This document shows positions 55,364 through 64,000 of a stretch of 64,000 bases of DNA, piece after piece. A model generated the notes under the pieces. The model worked only from the letters and a program-made list of their open reading frames with translations, was not told where the DNA came from and did not search any database. The DNA is taken from the NCBI GenBank assembly GCA_902520695.1, contig CABYOT010000005.1:17652-81651 (forward strand), written 5' to 3'. Position 1 is the stretch's first letter; the number at the start of each line of letters is the position of its first letter. This DNA comes from an uncultured Pelagibacteraceae bacterium (GTDB lineage Bacteria; Pseudomonadota; Alphaproteobacteria; Pelagibacterales; Pelagibacteraceae). The position numbers were made by a program, and so were the translations under genes.

Positions 55364-56761
55364 TTATTTTAATTTAACACCAATATATGTTCTTTGATTT
55401 TGGTTATTGTAAATTGCAATTAGCAAGTTATTTTCATCACTTCTCAACTTTAATTTTACCACATTATCAAGATCACCTATTGTGTTAATTTTTTTTCTAT
55501 TTGCCTCAACAATAACATTGTCAACTTGCAAATAGTTTATAGGGCTATCTTTATCTATTTTTGTAATTACTACTCCACTTGTTCCTTTTGGAAGGTTCCT
55601 TGCTTCAATATCATCTTTACTTAATAAACGAACTTCTATTTTCAATCCATCAATTCTCTTTACTTTTGGTTTTTCAATAGCTGGTTTTTGCGCCTTAAAG
55701 TCTTCTGAAGTTTCTAATCTTCCAAGAATTATTTCTTTTATAATTTCTCGTTTATTTCTCCAAACTTTAACAATTACTTTTTTACCAACATCCGTTTCAG
55801 CAACTATTTTAGGTAGTTCCTTCATTTCATTAATTGGTTTTCCATCAAACTCTAAAATTATATCGCCAGGTTTAATTCCTCCTTTGTCGGATGGACTGTT
55901 ATCCGCCACACTTGCAACTAGAGCTCCTCTAGGTTTATCCAGCTTTTCTGCATCTGCTATTCCTTGATCTACTACTTGAATTCTAACTCCAAGCCATCCT
56001 CTTTTTGTTTCTCCAAATTCAATTAATTGATCAATAACTTTTTGTGCACTATTAGATGGAATTGCAAAACCTATGCCAATTGAGCCAGATTGGCCAAGAA
56101 TAGCTGTATTAATTCCAATAACATCACCATTCATATTAAATAGTGGGCCTCCAGAATTTCCTTGGTTTATTGAAGCATCAGTTTGAATATAATCTTCATA
56201 TCTTGATAATCCTATACTTCTATTTCTAGCAGAAATTATTCCCGCTGTTACTGTGCCTCCGAGACCAAATGGATTACCAATTGCAATAACCCAATCACCA
56301 ATCCTAGATTTATCTGAGTTTCCAAACTTTACTGGTTTAAATATTTTATCAGATTTTATTTTTAATACGGCAATGTCCATGCCTGCATCAGCACCAAGTA
56401 CTTCAGCTTTATAATCTTCGTCTCCGTTAACTCTAACAAATATATCTGATGCTCCTTGAATTACATGGTTGTTTGTTATTACAATTCCATCTTCATCAAT
56501 TATAAAACCTGATCCTAACGCGCTAGTTTGTCTTTGTTGAGGAGAACCAAACATATCTTCAAATGGTGAGCCCGGAGGAAACTCAAATGGCAAAGGGTTT
56601 GATCTAGTTGTAACAGTAGTAGTTGTTGAAATATTCACAACTGACGGCATTAATTTCTCTGCCAAATCTGCAAATGATGATGGAGTTTCTTGAGCTTTGG
56701 AAATTGAAAAATAATTTATTGAAATTATTAATATTGATAAAATTTTGTAAATATTTTTCAT
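55364..56761 (-). CDS. degP: Do/HtrA-type periplasmic serine protease
   Basis: About 465 residues from the ATG at 56761, chosen because it overlaps the DUF2065 stop as ATGA; an upstream in-frame TTG would add only five residues. A signal peptide covers about 1-23. The catalytic triad is His99 (TNNHV), Asp129 (GMDIAVLK) and Ser203 (QGNSGGPL), followed by two PDZ domains (about 240-330 and 365-460). It degrades or refolds misfolded envelope proteins. Proximity to hflKC is a common alphaproteobacterial arrangement, in which it is labelled DegQ or MucD as often as DegP. Confidence 0.93.
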   Translation of the reverse strand: MKNIYKILSILIISINYFSISKAQETPSSFADLAEKLMPSVVNISTTTTVTTRSNPLPFEFPPGSPFEDMFGSPQQRQTSALGSGFIIDEDGIVITNNHVIQGASDIFVRVNGDEDYKAEVLGADAGMDIAVLKIKSDKIFKPVKFGNSDKSRIGDWVIAIGNPFGLGGTVTAGIISARNRSIGLSRYEDYIQTDASINQGNSGGPLFNMNGDVIGINTAILGQSGSIGIGFAIPSNSAQKVIDQLIEFGETKRGWLGVRIQVVDQGIADAEKLDKPRGALVASVADNSPSDKGGIKPGDIILEFDGKPINEMKELPKIVAETDVGKKVIVKVWRNKREIIKEIILGRLETSEDFKAQKPAIEKPKVKRIDGLKIEVRLLSKDDIEARNLPKGTSGVVITKIDKDSPINYLQVDNVIVEANRKKINTIGDLDNVVKLKLRSDENNLLIAIYNNQNQRTYIGVKLK

Positions 56762-56943
56762 GACTTTAAATACCAAATAATTATAAATCCTATAATTGCA
56801 AATACTAATCCACCAGCTCTTAGTTGTTTATCAGCCACAGCATCAAGTTTTTTTAACATATTTTTCATTTTTGATGGAAATAAGGCATATAAGATACCTT
56901 CAATAAATAAGAAAAGACCAAATGCTATGATCAATTCTTTCAT
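56758..56943 (-). CDS. DUF2065 small membrane protein
   Basis: A 61-residue protein with two membrane helices (about 3-20 and 44-60) and FIEGILYALFPSKMKNML between them, matching the YjeT/DUF2065 family. The function is unknown. Its fixed location between hflC and the Do protease suggests a part in membrane protein quality control. The stop overlaps the protease start by four bases. Confidence 0.85.
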   Translation of the reverse strand: MKELIIAFGLFLFIEGILYALFPSKMKNMLKKLDAVADKQLRAGGLVFAIIGFIIIWYLKS

Positions 56944-56956
56944 TCAACTAAAATTA

Positions 56957-57817
56957 TTATTTTTCTTTATTTCCAAAAAACTTAAAAAATTCACTGTCAG
57001 GAGATAATATCATTGATGTTTCTCCACCGATTAGAGCATTTTGATAGGCTTGCATTGCTCTATAAAATCCGAAAAACTCAGGGTCCTGTCCAAATGCATC
57101 TGCAAAGATTTTATTTTTAAGACCATCACCTTCCCCTTTCATTATCTCAGATTTTTTCTGCGCATCCGCTAGTATAACTGTGACTTCTTTATCTGCAGTT
57201 GATGTTATAGTAACCGCCATTTCAGCACCTTTTGCTCTAAACTCTTTAGCTTCTCTTTCTCTCTCAGTTTGCATTCTCCTAAAAATTGCATCACTATTTG
57301 CTTGTGGTAAATCAGCTCTTTTAATTCTTACGTCAACTATCTTGATACCAAAATTTTCGGCTTCATTATTTACACCTTGTTGAATTAAAGCCATCTGCTT
57401 TGATCTATCTTCAGATAATAATGTTTGTAATTTTTGTTGACCTAATACATTTCTTATTCTTGAATTAATAATCGTTGCTAATCTTGATCTTGCAACTCTT
57501 TCATTTCCCACAGAAATATAAAATTTTAATGGATCAATAATTTGAAATCTTGCAAAAGCGTCAACTATTAGACGTTTTTGATCAGATGCAATAACCTCTT
57601 CAGGTGGAGTATCTAAATTTAAAACTCTTTTATCTAAAAATACTACGTTCTGAATAAAAGGTAACTTAAAGTTTAAGCCTGGTTTTAGTATTATTCTTTT
57701 TGGGTCACCAAATTGAAGAACTATAGCTTGGTTTACCTCTTTAACAATAAAAATTGAAAAGAATAGAGTTGCCCCTATTAAGATAATTATTGGTAATATA
57801 AATTTTCCTGCCTTCAT
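56957..57817 (-). CDS. hflC: HflC, FtsH protease modulator
   Basis: A 286-residue SPFH/prohibitin-domain protein with one N-terminal membrane helix (about 5-25), then VNQAIVLQFGDPKRI and the coiled-coil region RRMQTEREREAKEFRAKGAE. With HflK it forms a large membrane cage around FtsH. It overlaps hflK by one base. Confidence 0.95.
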   Translation of the reverse strand: MKAGKFILPIIILIGATLFFSIFIVKEVNQAIVLQFGDPKRIILKPGLNFKLPFIQNVVFLDKRVLNLDTPPEEVIASDQKRLIVDAFARFQIIDPLKFYISVGNERVARSRLATIINSRIRNVLGQQKLQTLLSEDRSKQMALIQQGVNNEAENFGIKIVDVRIKRADLPQANSDAIFRRMQTEREREAKEFRAKGAEMAVTITSTADKEVTVILADAQKKSEIMKGEGDGLKNKIFADAFGQDPEFFGFYRAMQAYQNALIGGETSMILSPDSEFFKFFGNKEK

Positions 57818-58917
57818 TAATTCGCTCCTGATTTTAATTCTTGTAATGGTAGATAAGGAACTACACCTGATCCTGAGTCTTTATCAATTATAATTTTATT
57901 GATATCGGCAAGAACCTGCTCCATTGTCTCTAAATACATTCTTTCTTGAGTTACTTCTTTAGCTTTAGCATATTCAGTGTAAATTGATAAAAACCTACTA
58001 GCTTCACCTTCTGCCTTTGCAACAACTTCTTTTTTATAAGCTTCAGCAGCTTGTAAAATTTTGGCAGCTTCTCCACGAGCTCTTGGGATTACATCGTTAG
58101 CATAAGCTTCTGCTTCGTTTTTCGATCTCTCCATATCAGCTCTTGCAGCTTGTACATCTCTAAAAGCATCAATGACCTGGTCTGGTGGATCAGCTTTTTG
58201 GGTTTGCACTTGAGTAATTTGTACACCACTTTCATATTCATCAAGTATTCCTTGAATAATATCTTGGGTATCTCTCTCAATGACTGCTCTTCCCTCTGTC
58301 AAAATTGGTTGAATATTAGATCTTGCTATAACTTCTCTCATAGCAGTTTCTGCTGCAGCTTTTACAGTTCCCTCTGGATCTTGGATTTTAAAAAGAAAGT
58401 TCCCTGCATCTTTTATTACCCAAAATACTGAAAAATCTATGTTAACAATGTTTTCATCACCAGTTAGCATCAAACTTTCTTCTGGAACATCAGCTACACC
58501 ACCGCCTTGACCAAATCCACTATCTCTCTCTGATCTAAATCCAATATCCATTCTATTTACCTTTGTAACTTTAGGTGTTAACACACTTTCAATTGGGAAT
58601 GGCAGATGATAATTTAATCCTGGTTGAGTAGTATTTACGAACTTTCCAAATCTTAAGACCACGCCTTGTTCGTCAGGTAAAACTCTGTACAAGCCACTTA
58701 ATGCCCAAATTACAACTAAAATGATCAAACCAAGTATGAGTGGTTTTTTTCCACCTGTACCACTTCCAGTAAATTTATTTATAGTGTCTTGCAATTTTTT
58801 AATTGCTTCATCTAAATTAGGAGGTGTTGGGCCTCTTCTGAAACCACCACCATTTCCGCTTCCTCCGCCACTACCTGGCGGACTTCCCCATGGGCTTTGA
58901 TTTTTATAAATCGTCAT
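57817..58917 (-). CDS. hflK: HflK, FtsH protease modulator
   Basis: A 366-residue SPFH protein. The Gly/Pro-rich cytoplasmic N terminus (about 8-35) is typical of HflK, followed by a membrane helix at about 62-80, the SPFH domain (EQGVVLRFGKFVNTTQPGLNY) and a coiled coil rich in Ala and Glu (ERSKNEAEAYANDVIPRARGEA). It is the HflC partner. The promoter region is shared with the divergent mrp gene and contains an inverted repeat. Confidence 0.95.
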   Translation of the reverse strand: MTIYKNQSPWGSPPGSGGGSGNGGGFRRGPTPPNLDEAIKKLQDTINKFTGSGTGGKKPLILGLIILVVIWALSGLYRVLPDEQGVVLRFGKFVNTTQPGLNYHLPFPIESVLTPKVTKVNRMDIGFRSERDSGFGQGGGVADVPEESLMLTGDENIVNIDFSVFWVIKDAGNFLFKIQDPEGTVKAAAETAMREVIARSNIQPILTEGRAVIERDTQDIIQGILDEYESGVQITQVQTQKADPPDQVIDAFRDVQAARADMERSKNEAEAYANDVIPRARGEAAKILQAAEAYKKEVVAKAEGEASRFLSIYTEYAKAKEVTQERMYLETMEQVLADINKIIIDKDSGSGVVPYLPLQELKSGAN

Positions 58918-58920
58918 TAT

Positions 58921-58955
58921 GACACTCTATATAGTGTCTTTATAACCAAAAACAA
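58921..58955 (-). promoter_or_regulatory. Putative hflK promoter with operator-like inverted repeat
   Basis: On the minus strand TTGTTT (58950-58955) and TATATA (58928-58933) are separated by 16 bases, placing the transcription start about four bases before the hflK ATG. The -10 box is embedded in the inverted repeat GACACT-CTATAT-AGTGTC (58921-58938), so a repressor binding it would block the promoter. Confidence 0.4.
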
Positions 58956-58970
58956 GGTAAGTGTATTTTT

Positions 58971-59795
58971 ATGAATGATAAAAAAGTAGGTCTTAGTGAC
59001 ACAATGAAGGCAAAAACTGAGCCAAAAACCTTCAAAAGAAACCCAATTCCAGGCACTAAATTTACAATTGCAATATCTAGTGCAAAAGGTGGTGTTGGGA
59101 AATCTACTTTTGCTACAAATTTGGCTTTAGCGTTAAAAAAAGTTGGATGTAAAGTTGGAATTTTAGATGCAGATATTTATGGACCATCTTTACCTAAATT
59201 ATTTTCTATAAGTGAAAAGCCTGATAGCGATGGTCAAACTTTAAAACCGATTTTAAAGTACGGTATTCAATGTATGTCCATTGGGTTTCTAACTGATGAG
59301 CAAACACCAATGATATGGCGAGGACCGATGGTGACTAGTGCTATTAAAACCTTTACTCAAAAAGTTGGCTGGAAAGATTTAGACTTCATTATAGTTGATA
59401 TGCCTCCAGGTACTGGTGATACACAACTAACTTTTGCACAAGAAATTACATTAGATGGTGCAATCATTGTATCAACTCCACAGGAAATAGCACTTCAAGA
59501 TGTAAAAAGAGGAATTAGAATGTTTGAAAAATTAAAAGTAAATATTATTGGATTAATCGATAATATGAGTCACTTTATCGGAGATGATGGAAAAAAATAT
59601 GCAATTTTTGGTGAAAATGGTGTGGAAAGGACAGCTAAAGAATTTGAAAAAAAGTTTTTAGGTCAAATTCCAATTAATTCAGAAGTTGGTAAATCTGGTG
59701 ATCAAGGAAAACCAATTGTTGAGTCCAACCCAAGTCATGAGATTTCTAAATTATTTTTGGATTTTGCAAAAAAAATACAATCAATTTATTTATAA
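58971..59795 (+). CDS. mrp: Mrp/NBP35-family P-loop ATPase (ApbC-like)
   Basis: A 274-residue P-loop protein of the MinD/Mrp group. The deviant Walker A is KGGVGKST at 39-46, with LDADIYGPSLPKLF and VDMPPGTGDTQLT following. Mrp/ApbC proteins carry Fe-S clusters for delivery to target enzymes, but here the usual CPxC motif between NMS and the FG of IFG is absent (HFIGDDGKKYAIFG at 201-214). The N-terminal MIP18-like domain is also missing. It may still act as an ATPase; cluster binding is doubtful. It overlaps the convergent SGNH gene by ten bases. Confidence 0.88.
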   Translation: MNDKKVGLSDTMKAKTEPKTFKRNPIPGTKFTIAISSAKGGVGKSTFATNLALALKKVGCKVGILDADIYGPSLPKLFSISEKPDSDGQTLKPILKYGIQCMSIGFLTDEQTPMIWRGPMVTSAIKTFTQKVGWKDLDFIIVDMPPGTGDTQLTFAQEITLDGAIIVSTPQEIALQDVKRGIRMFEKLKVNIIGLIDNMSHFIGDDGKKYAIFGENGVERTAKEFEKKFLGQIPINSEVGKSGDQGKPIVESNPSHEISKLFLDFAKKIQSIYL

Positions 59796-60919
59796 TTTAA
59801 ATTTTCTAAGATAGCATTCGATAAAATCTCATTTCCAAATTTATTAAAATGAGTATTTAATCCATAGTGGAAAACATTTAAAGGATTATCTAAATTAAAA
59901 AAATATTTCTCGGTATCGATAAAATTAAAACCATTTTTTTCTGCAATTGACTTAACATCTAATTTTAGTTCGTTGAGTTGTTTTATTTGTGGATGCTTTT
60001 CATATAAATTGTAATTTCTCAATTTATGCAAAGATAATTTTTGCCAGCTTGGTATATATGCTATGTATCTTTTCTTAACTTTTTTTTTATCTAAGTAATT
60101 TTTTGAATTATTCAAAACAGAGTCATAATCATCTTTATTTAATAATTTTTTATAATTTTTGAAAAACTTAAAAAAAACAGAAGTTCCTCTAATAAATTCA
60201 GCTAACCAAACTTTAAATCTAAAACTAATTGATATGTCATGGTCTATATTTAATTCATATTTTAAATTTTTATCGTTCGAATTTCTTTGAATAATGTAGT
60301 GTTCGATTGTTTTTTGATTTAAATGATTCTCATAATCATTTCCCTCGTAGAAAAACCAAATTACTCCATCAAAATTAGAATTTTTTGTATAGTGATCTAA
60401 TATTAAAAATTGCTGTTTATAATTAGTTCCTTTCATACCCAAGTTTAAAAAAGAGAAATCAGATTTATTTAATAAATTGGTTTTCAAATCATTTGGTTTA
60501 TTTTCACATATTGATTGAACAAAAGAGTCGCCAATTAAAATATAATTAGAATAAATATATCTATAATCAATGTTTTCTCTAAAACCATTTTTATCAGATT
60601 GATAAATTAAATTTTCATAACCATTCTCACGTGAACCACATTCATCTTTTACAATAAAACCTGAATAATTTAATTCTTTGTATTTGGCATCAAAGATACT
60701 TAAATACTCTGATTTCTGATATTTATTTTTTTTAATTTGAATAATTTTTTCTCTTTCAGTATATAGATTTTCGTGTTTTCTATTGTGTACAATTTCCCAA
60801 TATCTTGGCTGACCAGAAAAAATTAAATTTAATAAATAAAAAATTAGAGATATAAAACCTAACAAACAAAATAATATTATTAAGTTATACTTGATGATTT
60901 TTAAAAATTTTGTAATCAA
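59786..60919 (-). CDS. Membrane-anchored SGNH/GDSL-like protein
   Basis: A 377-residue protein with one N-terminal membrane helix (about 10-33) and a presumably periplasmic SGNH-fold domain. Block I is ILIGDSFVQS (Ser132), block II NLGMKGTNY, block III WFFYEGNDYENH (Asn194) and block V THFNKFGNEI (His357). The Asp expected two residues before the His is Asn (NTH), which may weaken or alter catalysis. Such proteins often add or remove acyl groups on surface glycans. No close relative is recognised. A neighbouring glycosyltransferase supports an envelope role. Confidence 0.62.
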   Translation of the reverse strand: MITKFLKIIKYNLIILFCLLGFISLIFYLLNLIFSGQPRYWEIVHNRKHENLYTEREKIIQIKKNKYQKSEYLSIFDAKYKELNYSGFIVKDECGSRENGYENLIYQSDKNGFRENIDYRYIYSNYILIGDSFVQSICENKPNDLKTNLLNKSDFSFLNLGMKGTNYKQQFLILDHYTKNSNFDGVIWFFYEGNDYENHLNQKTIEHYIIQRNSNDKNLKYELNIDHDISISFRFKVWLAEFIRGTSVFFKFFKNYKKLLNKDDYDSVLNNSKNYLDKKKVKKRYIAYIPSWQKLSLHKLRNYNLYEKHPQIKQLNELKLDVKSIAEKNGFNFIDTEKYFFNLDNPLNVFHYGLNTHFNKFGNEILSNAILENLNYK

Positions 60920-60937
60920 AAGACGTATATATAAAAG

Positions 60938-61885
60938 TTATATTATTTTATTTTTTAAATTAAATGCCTCCATTAATTCATTCCATTCTCTCTTTGAAAG
61001 ACCTGAGTCCTCCATTAAGACATTTTCCCCGTTGATGATTTTTTTTAGTACTATTTTTCCTTTTGCTGATACCTCAGTTCCTCCAACTCTATAATCCATA
61101 AAGGCATCATAAGTAATTGGAACCCATCTCTTTAAAGTATCCAACATTATATCAGCATAAACTCTTATTTCATATTGAGCATGATGGTCAGCACGCAATC
61201 TTAAAAAATTCATGAGGTTTAGCAAGTCAGTTTTCCAATACCACTGTGTATAGGTATTCAATGTTAAATTCATTCTAGCTAATTCTCTTGCCAATCCTCT
61301 TTTATTTTTATCAATAGTAGATCCATCAAATTTTTGATTAAGCATTGTTTCATAATTGCTATATGTTCTCTCTGCATCATTTTTTAAAAGTTCCAAAACC
61401 TCTTTTGCTTGATCTCCCTGAATCACATCACCTCGTCCCTGTCTATTTGCAATTGATTGAGCTGCTAAATTTTTTTGATTTGGCAAATAAAATTCTTTAT
61501 CTAAGATTGAATATCTTGCTGAGTATTCGTTGACATTAGCTGTTCTATGCCTGATCCATTGTCTTGCAATAAAAATTGGCAATTTTACATGATATTTAAT
61601 TTCACACATTTCAAATGGTGTACTATGCCAATGACGCATGAGATACTTAATCAGTCCACTATCTGAAGAAACTTTTTTAGTTCCCTTTCCATATGAAACT
61701 CTTGCAGATTGCACAATTGAACTATCATCTCCCATATAATCAATTACCCTAATGAAACCATGATCTAAGGCTGGTATAGCTTCATATAAAATTTTTTCTA
61801 ACTCAGGCGATATGACCCTCTTTGTAGTATTTTGTTGAGATTGTTGGTCTTTTATTTCCTGGTTTTGTACTTTTGTTAATTTCAT
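60938..61885 (-). CDS. thyX: FAD-dependent thymidylate synthase ThyX
   Basis: About 315 residues from the ATG at 61885, preferred over an upstream in-frame ATG at 61927 that adds a hydrophobic stretch with no family match. The ThyX signature [15 protein letters not shown] is at about 112-126, with the family's RHR-x7-8-S pattern, and [20 protein letters not shown] precedes it. It makes dTMP from dUMP using methylene-tetrahydrofolate and reduced FAD, replacing ThyA. The extra first 25 residues are Gln/Lys-rich. Confidence 0.95.
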   Translation of the reverse strand: MKLTKVQNQEIKDQQSQQNTTKRVISPELEKILYEAIPALDHGFIRVIDYMGDDSSIVQSARVSYGKGTKKVSSDSGLIKYLMRHWHSTPFEMCEIKYHVKLPIFIARQWIRHRTANVNEYSARYSILDKEFYLPNQKNLAAQSIANRQGRGDVIQGDQAKEVLELLKNDAERTYSNYETMLNQKFDGSTIDKNKRGLARELARMNLTLNTYTQWYWKTDLLNLMNFLRLRADHHAQYEIRVYADIMLDTLKRWVPITYDAFMDYRVGGTEVSAKGKIVLKKIINGENVLMEDSGLSKREWNELMEAFNLKNKII

Positions 61886-61986
61886 TATGATCAATAAATC
61901 TAATACATATAAATTTGATATTTGCAATTTAAGTAAATATTTTTATTGAATAATGACAAAAATAATTCAACTCTCAATAGTAAATT

Positions 61987-62685
61987 ATGAAAAATATATC
62001 AATTGTTTTACCTGTACATAACGAGATAGAAAATTTAAAAAAATTGATACTCGATTGGAATTGCCAACTTAACAAAAAAAAAATTGATCACGAATTTGTT
62101 ATTGTTGAAGATGGGAGTACAGATGGAACAAAAAATTTAATTTCAGAATTGGAGACTAATTTTCCAATTATTAATCTAAGTCAAAAAGAAAAAAGGGGCT
62201 ACAGTAAAGCGGTTATTGATGGTATTTATTCCTCAAGTAAAAATTATATTTTATGCACTGATAGTGATAATCAAATAGGAGTTAAATCATTAATAGAAAG
62301 TTTAAAAATTTTACCTTTCGAAGATGAGTTTCTTATAGGATATAGAAACCCAAGAAAAGACCCTTTAAATAGAATTTTATACAGTAAAATTTTTAAAATT
62401 TTTCACACTTTTTTATTTAACCCAAAATTAAAAGATCCAAGCTGTCCATTTGTAATTGGCCAAAAAAAAACATTTAAAAAATTAGACAAAAAGAAATTAG
62501 GATATATGAAAGAAGGATTTTGGTGGGGATTCGTTGGAGTTTGTAAAAAACAAAAATTTAAAATTTTTGAAACACCTATTGAACACTTTTCTAGAGAAAG
62601 TGGAGAAGCTAGTTACAAATTAAAACACTTACCTGGAATAATTTTAAGAAATATAAAAGGGTTGCTTAAAATTAAATTTTTATAA
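61987..62685 (+). CDS. Family 2 glycosyltransferase
   Basis: A 232-residue GT-A fold glycosyltransferase. The N terminus SIVLPVHNEIENLKKLI, the nucleotide-binding EDGSTDGT (41-48) and the metal-binding Asp92-Ser-Asp94 (TDSDNQIG) are clear. It resembles dolichol-/undecaprenyl-phosphate sugar transferases of the DPM1 type but lacks C-terminal membrane helices. The likely role is in lipid-linked sugar or surface-polysaccharide synthesis. It is divergent from thyX and convergent with the membrane protein gene. Confidence 0.88.
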   Translation: MKNISIVLPVHNEIENLKKLILDWNCQLNKKKIDHEFVIVEDGSTDGTKNLISELETNFPIINLSQKEKRGYSKAVIDGIYSSSKNYILCTDSDNQIGVKSLIESLKILPFEDEFLIGYRNPRKDPLNRILYSKIFKIFHTFLFNPKLKDPSCPFVIGQKKTFKKLDKKKLGYMKEGFWWGFVGVCKKQKFKIFETPIEHFSRESGEASYKLKHLPGIILRNIKGLLKIKFL

Positions 62686-62699
62686 AAAAAAAATTTATC

Positions 62700-63896
62700 T
62701 TAATGGGTTATAATTTTGTTTAAAATTCTATAAATTGGAAAAGATCCTATATCCTCGTGATACACTGCCTTCGGATTCCAGCTAAAACAAAATAAAAATA
62801 ATAATGTGATAAAAAATATTTTATTTTTTAAAAATTGATTTACTAAAGTAATTAGGTATGTATTTTTAAAATTAATTAATTTATTTTTAATACAAAAAAA
62901 ATATAAAAGTACTAACATAGTATAACTAAGATTAAACCATCTACCCCAATCTACTGCTATAAAAAAAGGTATTAAGGTTGGAATAAAAGATATTATTAAT
63001 GTTGTTTGAAAATTTATTTTAGAAAAAATAAAACTAACACTGCTATTGTTATATTCAGAATTAATTATTGAAATTATTAAAAAAAGTGAGCCTAAAAAAA
63101 AAATCCAAATTCCTCTAAAAACATCAACTAATTTTAAATTAAATAATTCAGATATATTATCAGATAAAGATCTATTAAGAACAGATGCACCTAATCCACA
63201 TTTTGTATCATAATTATTCTTTAAGATTTCACACATGTGATTGATGTTATCTAACGAATGGATTGAATTAGACAATAAATATATTATGTATAAAAAAAAT
63301 ACACTCATAGTTAGAGTTAATAAAACGTAAGAAATTTTTAATGTCTTCAATTTAAAAAAAATTAACATGTAGAAATAAGGTAAGTAGAAAATTGAAACCT
63401 CGTGTATTAATAGTAATGGTGTAAAAGAAATTAATAGAATGAATGATAATGTCTTAAAATCAAATTTAGTATATAAAAAACAAAATACCAAAAAAAAAAG
63501 AGGTATAAGCATATCTTTTCTGGCTAAAGCTTCTAATTCCGCAATAGGAAATATCAAAAAAATTGGTGAAAAAAAAATAAATACGTAAAAATTATTAAAA
63601 TTTAAATTTTTAAAAAATAAATAAATTAAAAAATAATAGAAAATAAAAATAAAAAATATAAAAAATAATATAATTTTTTTTAAAAAAATTCCAGTAGATG
63701 AGCTAATAATTAAAAATAGTTGTCCAAGTAAACCTCTTCTTCCAAATCCACCTTCATAATTTATAACCCACTCTGACATACTGTTATTAACTTCTAAAAG
63801 GTAGGTTTTATTTATAAAGAAGATTGAAGATATAAGTATAAACATCAAGTAAATAAGGATGTATTGATTTATTTTTTTTGAGTAAGTTAAAGACAT
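62700..63896 (-). CDS. Polytopic membrane protein, unknown function
   Basis: A 398-residue, very hydrophobic protein with about ten membrane segments and only short loops. A GGFGRRGLLGQL motif lies at about 49-60 after the first helix, in the first extracytoplasmic loop, and LEALARKDMLIPLFF follows later. This loop motif is seen in uncharacterised membrane proteins of polysaccharide loci, and the layout is like that of EpsG-type polymerases or GT-C enzymes, but no catalytic motif is certain. Codon usage is extremely AT-rich, more than its neighbours, which may mark a variable region. Confidence 0.6.
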   Translation of the reverse strand: MSLTYSKKINQYILIYLMFILISSIFFINKTYLLEVNNSMSEWVINYEGGFGRRGLLGQLFLIISSSTGIFLKKIILFFIFFIFIFYYFLIYLFFKNLNFNNFYVFIFFSPIFLIFPIAELEALARKDMLIPLFFLVFCFLYTKFDFKTLSFILLISFTPLLLIHEVSIFYLPYFYMLIFFKLKTLKISYVLLTLTMSVFFLYIIYLLSNSIHSLDNINHMCEILKNNYDTKCGLGASVLNRSLSDNISELFNLKLVDVFRGIWIFFLGSLFLIISIINSEYNNSSVSFIFSKINFQTTLIISFIPTLIPFFIAVDWGRWFNLSYTMLVLLYFFCIKNKLINFKNTYLITLVNQFLKNKIFFITLLFLFCFSWNPKAVYHEDIGSFPIYRILNKIITH

Positions 63897-63915
63897 AATA
63901 ATGCTTCTAAAGAGT

Positions 63916-63999
63916 TTAATTCAAAATTTTTATTAATAAAGTATCTACTCTCTCATAAATACCTCCTCCCAGAAAGAAGATATTAGATGATTGAAGATT
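63916..63999 (-). CDS. C-terminal fragment of an unidentified gene
   Basis: One minus-strand frame is open from the window edge to a TAA at 63916-63918 and reads NLQSSNIFFLGGGIYERVDT followed by LLIKILN. It would be the end of a gene that starts beyond the window, 19 bases upstream of the membrane protein start and in the same direction. Twenty-seven residues are too few to identify it, and the frame could be open by chance. Confidence 0.35.
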   Translation of the reverse strand, partial: NLQSSNIFFLGGGIYERVDTLLIKILN

Positions 64000-64000
64000 T

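Overview
The window looks like a chromosomal segment of a streamlined, free-living marine alphaproteobacterium, most likely of the SAR11 clade (Pelagibacterales). The evidence is very AT-rich DNA, no gene-free stretch longer than about 130 bases, stop and start codons that overlap or nearly touch along whole operons, FAD-dependent thymidylate synthase ThyX, many ABC, DMT and LysE transporters, and catabolism of small osmolytes and amino-acid-like compounds. The taxonomic call is inference. I see no rRNA, tRNA, CRISPR array, insertion sequence, prophage or clear transcription factor.

Region 1 (1-19.1 kb) is catabolic. A minus-strand block (1.07-4.75 kb) carries an alpha/beta hydrolase, a luciferase-like flavin enzyme, carnitine 3-dehydrogenase and a dehydrocarnitine-cleaving BKACE enzyme. 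A divergent plus-strand operon (4.79-11.2 kb) carries a class II aldolase, an HpcH/CitE lyase, a probable betainyl-CoA thioesterase, a TauD-type dioxygenase, a choline-dehydrogenase-like GMC enzyme, a DMT transporter and an IPNS-like oxygenase. The two together imply carnitine to glycine betaine. A second plus-strand operon (11.3-17.9 kb) joins a luciferase-like monooxygenase, an Xsc/acetolactate-synthase-like TPP enzyme, an AA_synth (DUF1185) protein, an alpha/beta hydrolase, an aldehyde dehydrogenase and a DMT exporter. Its substrate is unknown. A solute-binding protein gene follows, with a strong terminator.

Region 2 (19.2-32.4 kb) is a 14-gene minus-strand array. It holds two complete branched-chain-amino-acid-type ABC transporters, AzlCD and LysE/ArgO-type exporters, a secreted pentapeptide protein, the glutarate hydroxylase CsiD/GlaH and a divergent P5C-reductase-like enzyme. 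A hairpin terminator sits between the solute-binding protein and its permease. A second LysE gene just upstream has a conspicuous inverted repeat abutting its start codon.

Region 3 (32.5-43.8 kb) is mixed: a DUF2805 protein, glutaredoxin, a DUF1479 oxygenase, an inverse-autotransporter-type barrel coupled to a small secreted protein, MsrB, an HDAC-like amidohydrolase, a D-2-hydroxyacid dehydrogenase, a DMT transporter, a fused indolepyruvate ferredoxin oxidoreductase and a DadA-like D-amino acid dehydrogenase.

Region 4 (43.9-59.8 kb) is core genome on the minus strand: hflK-hflC-DUF2065-degP-miaA, then ilvB-ilvH-ilvC-leuA running into mreB-mreC-mreD-mrdA-rodA, with mrp divergent from hflK. 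Region 5 (59.8-64 kb) appears surface-polysaccharide related (SGNH protein, GT2 glycosyltransferase, polytopic membrane protein) with thyX between. Both ends of the window cut through genes.
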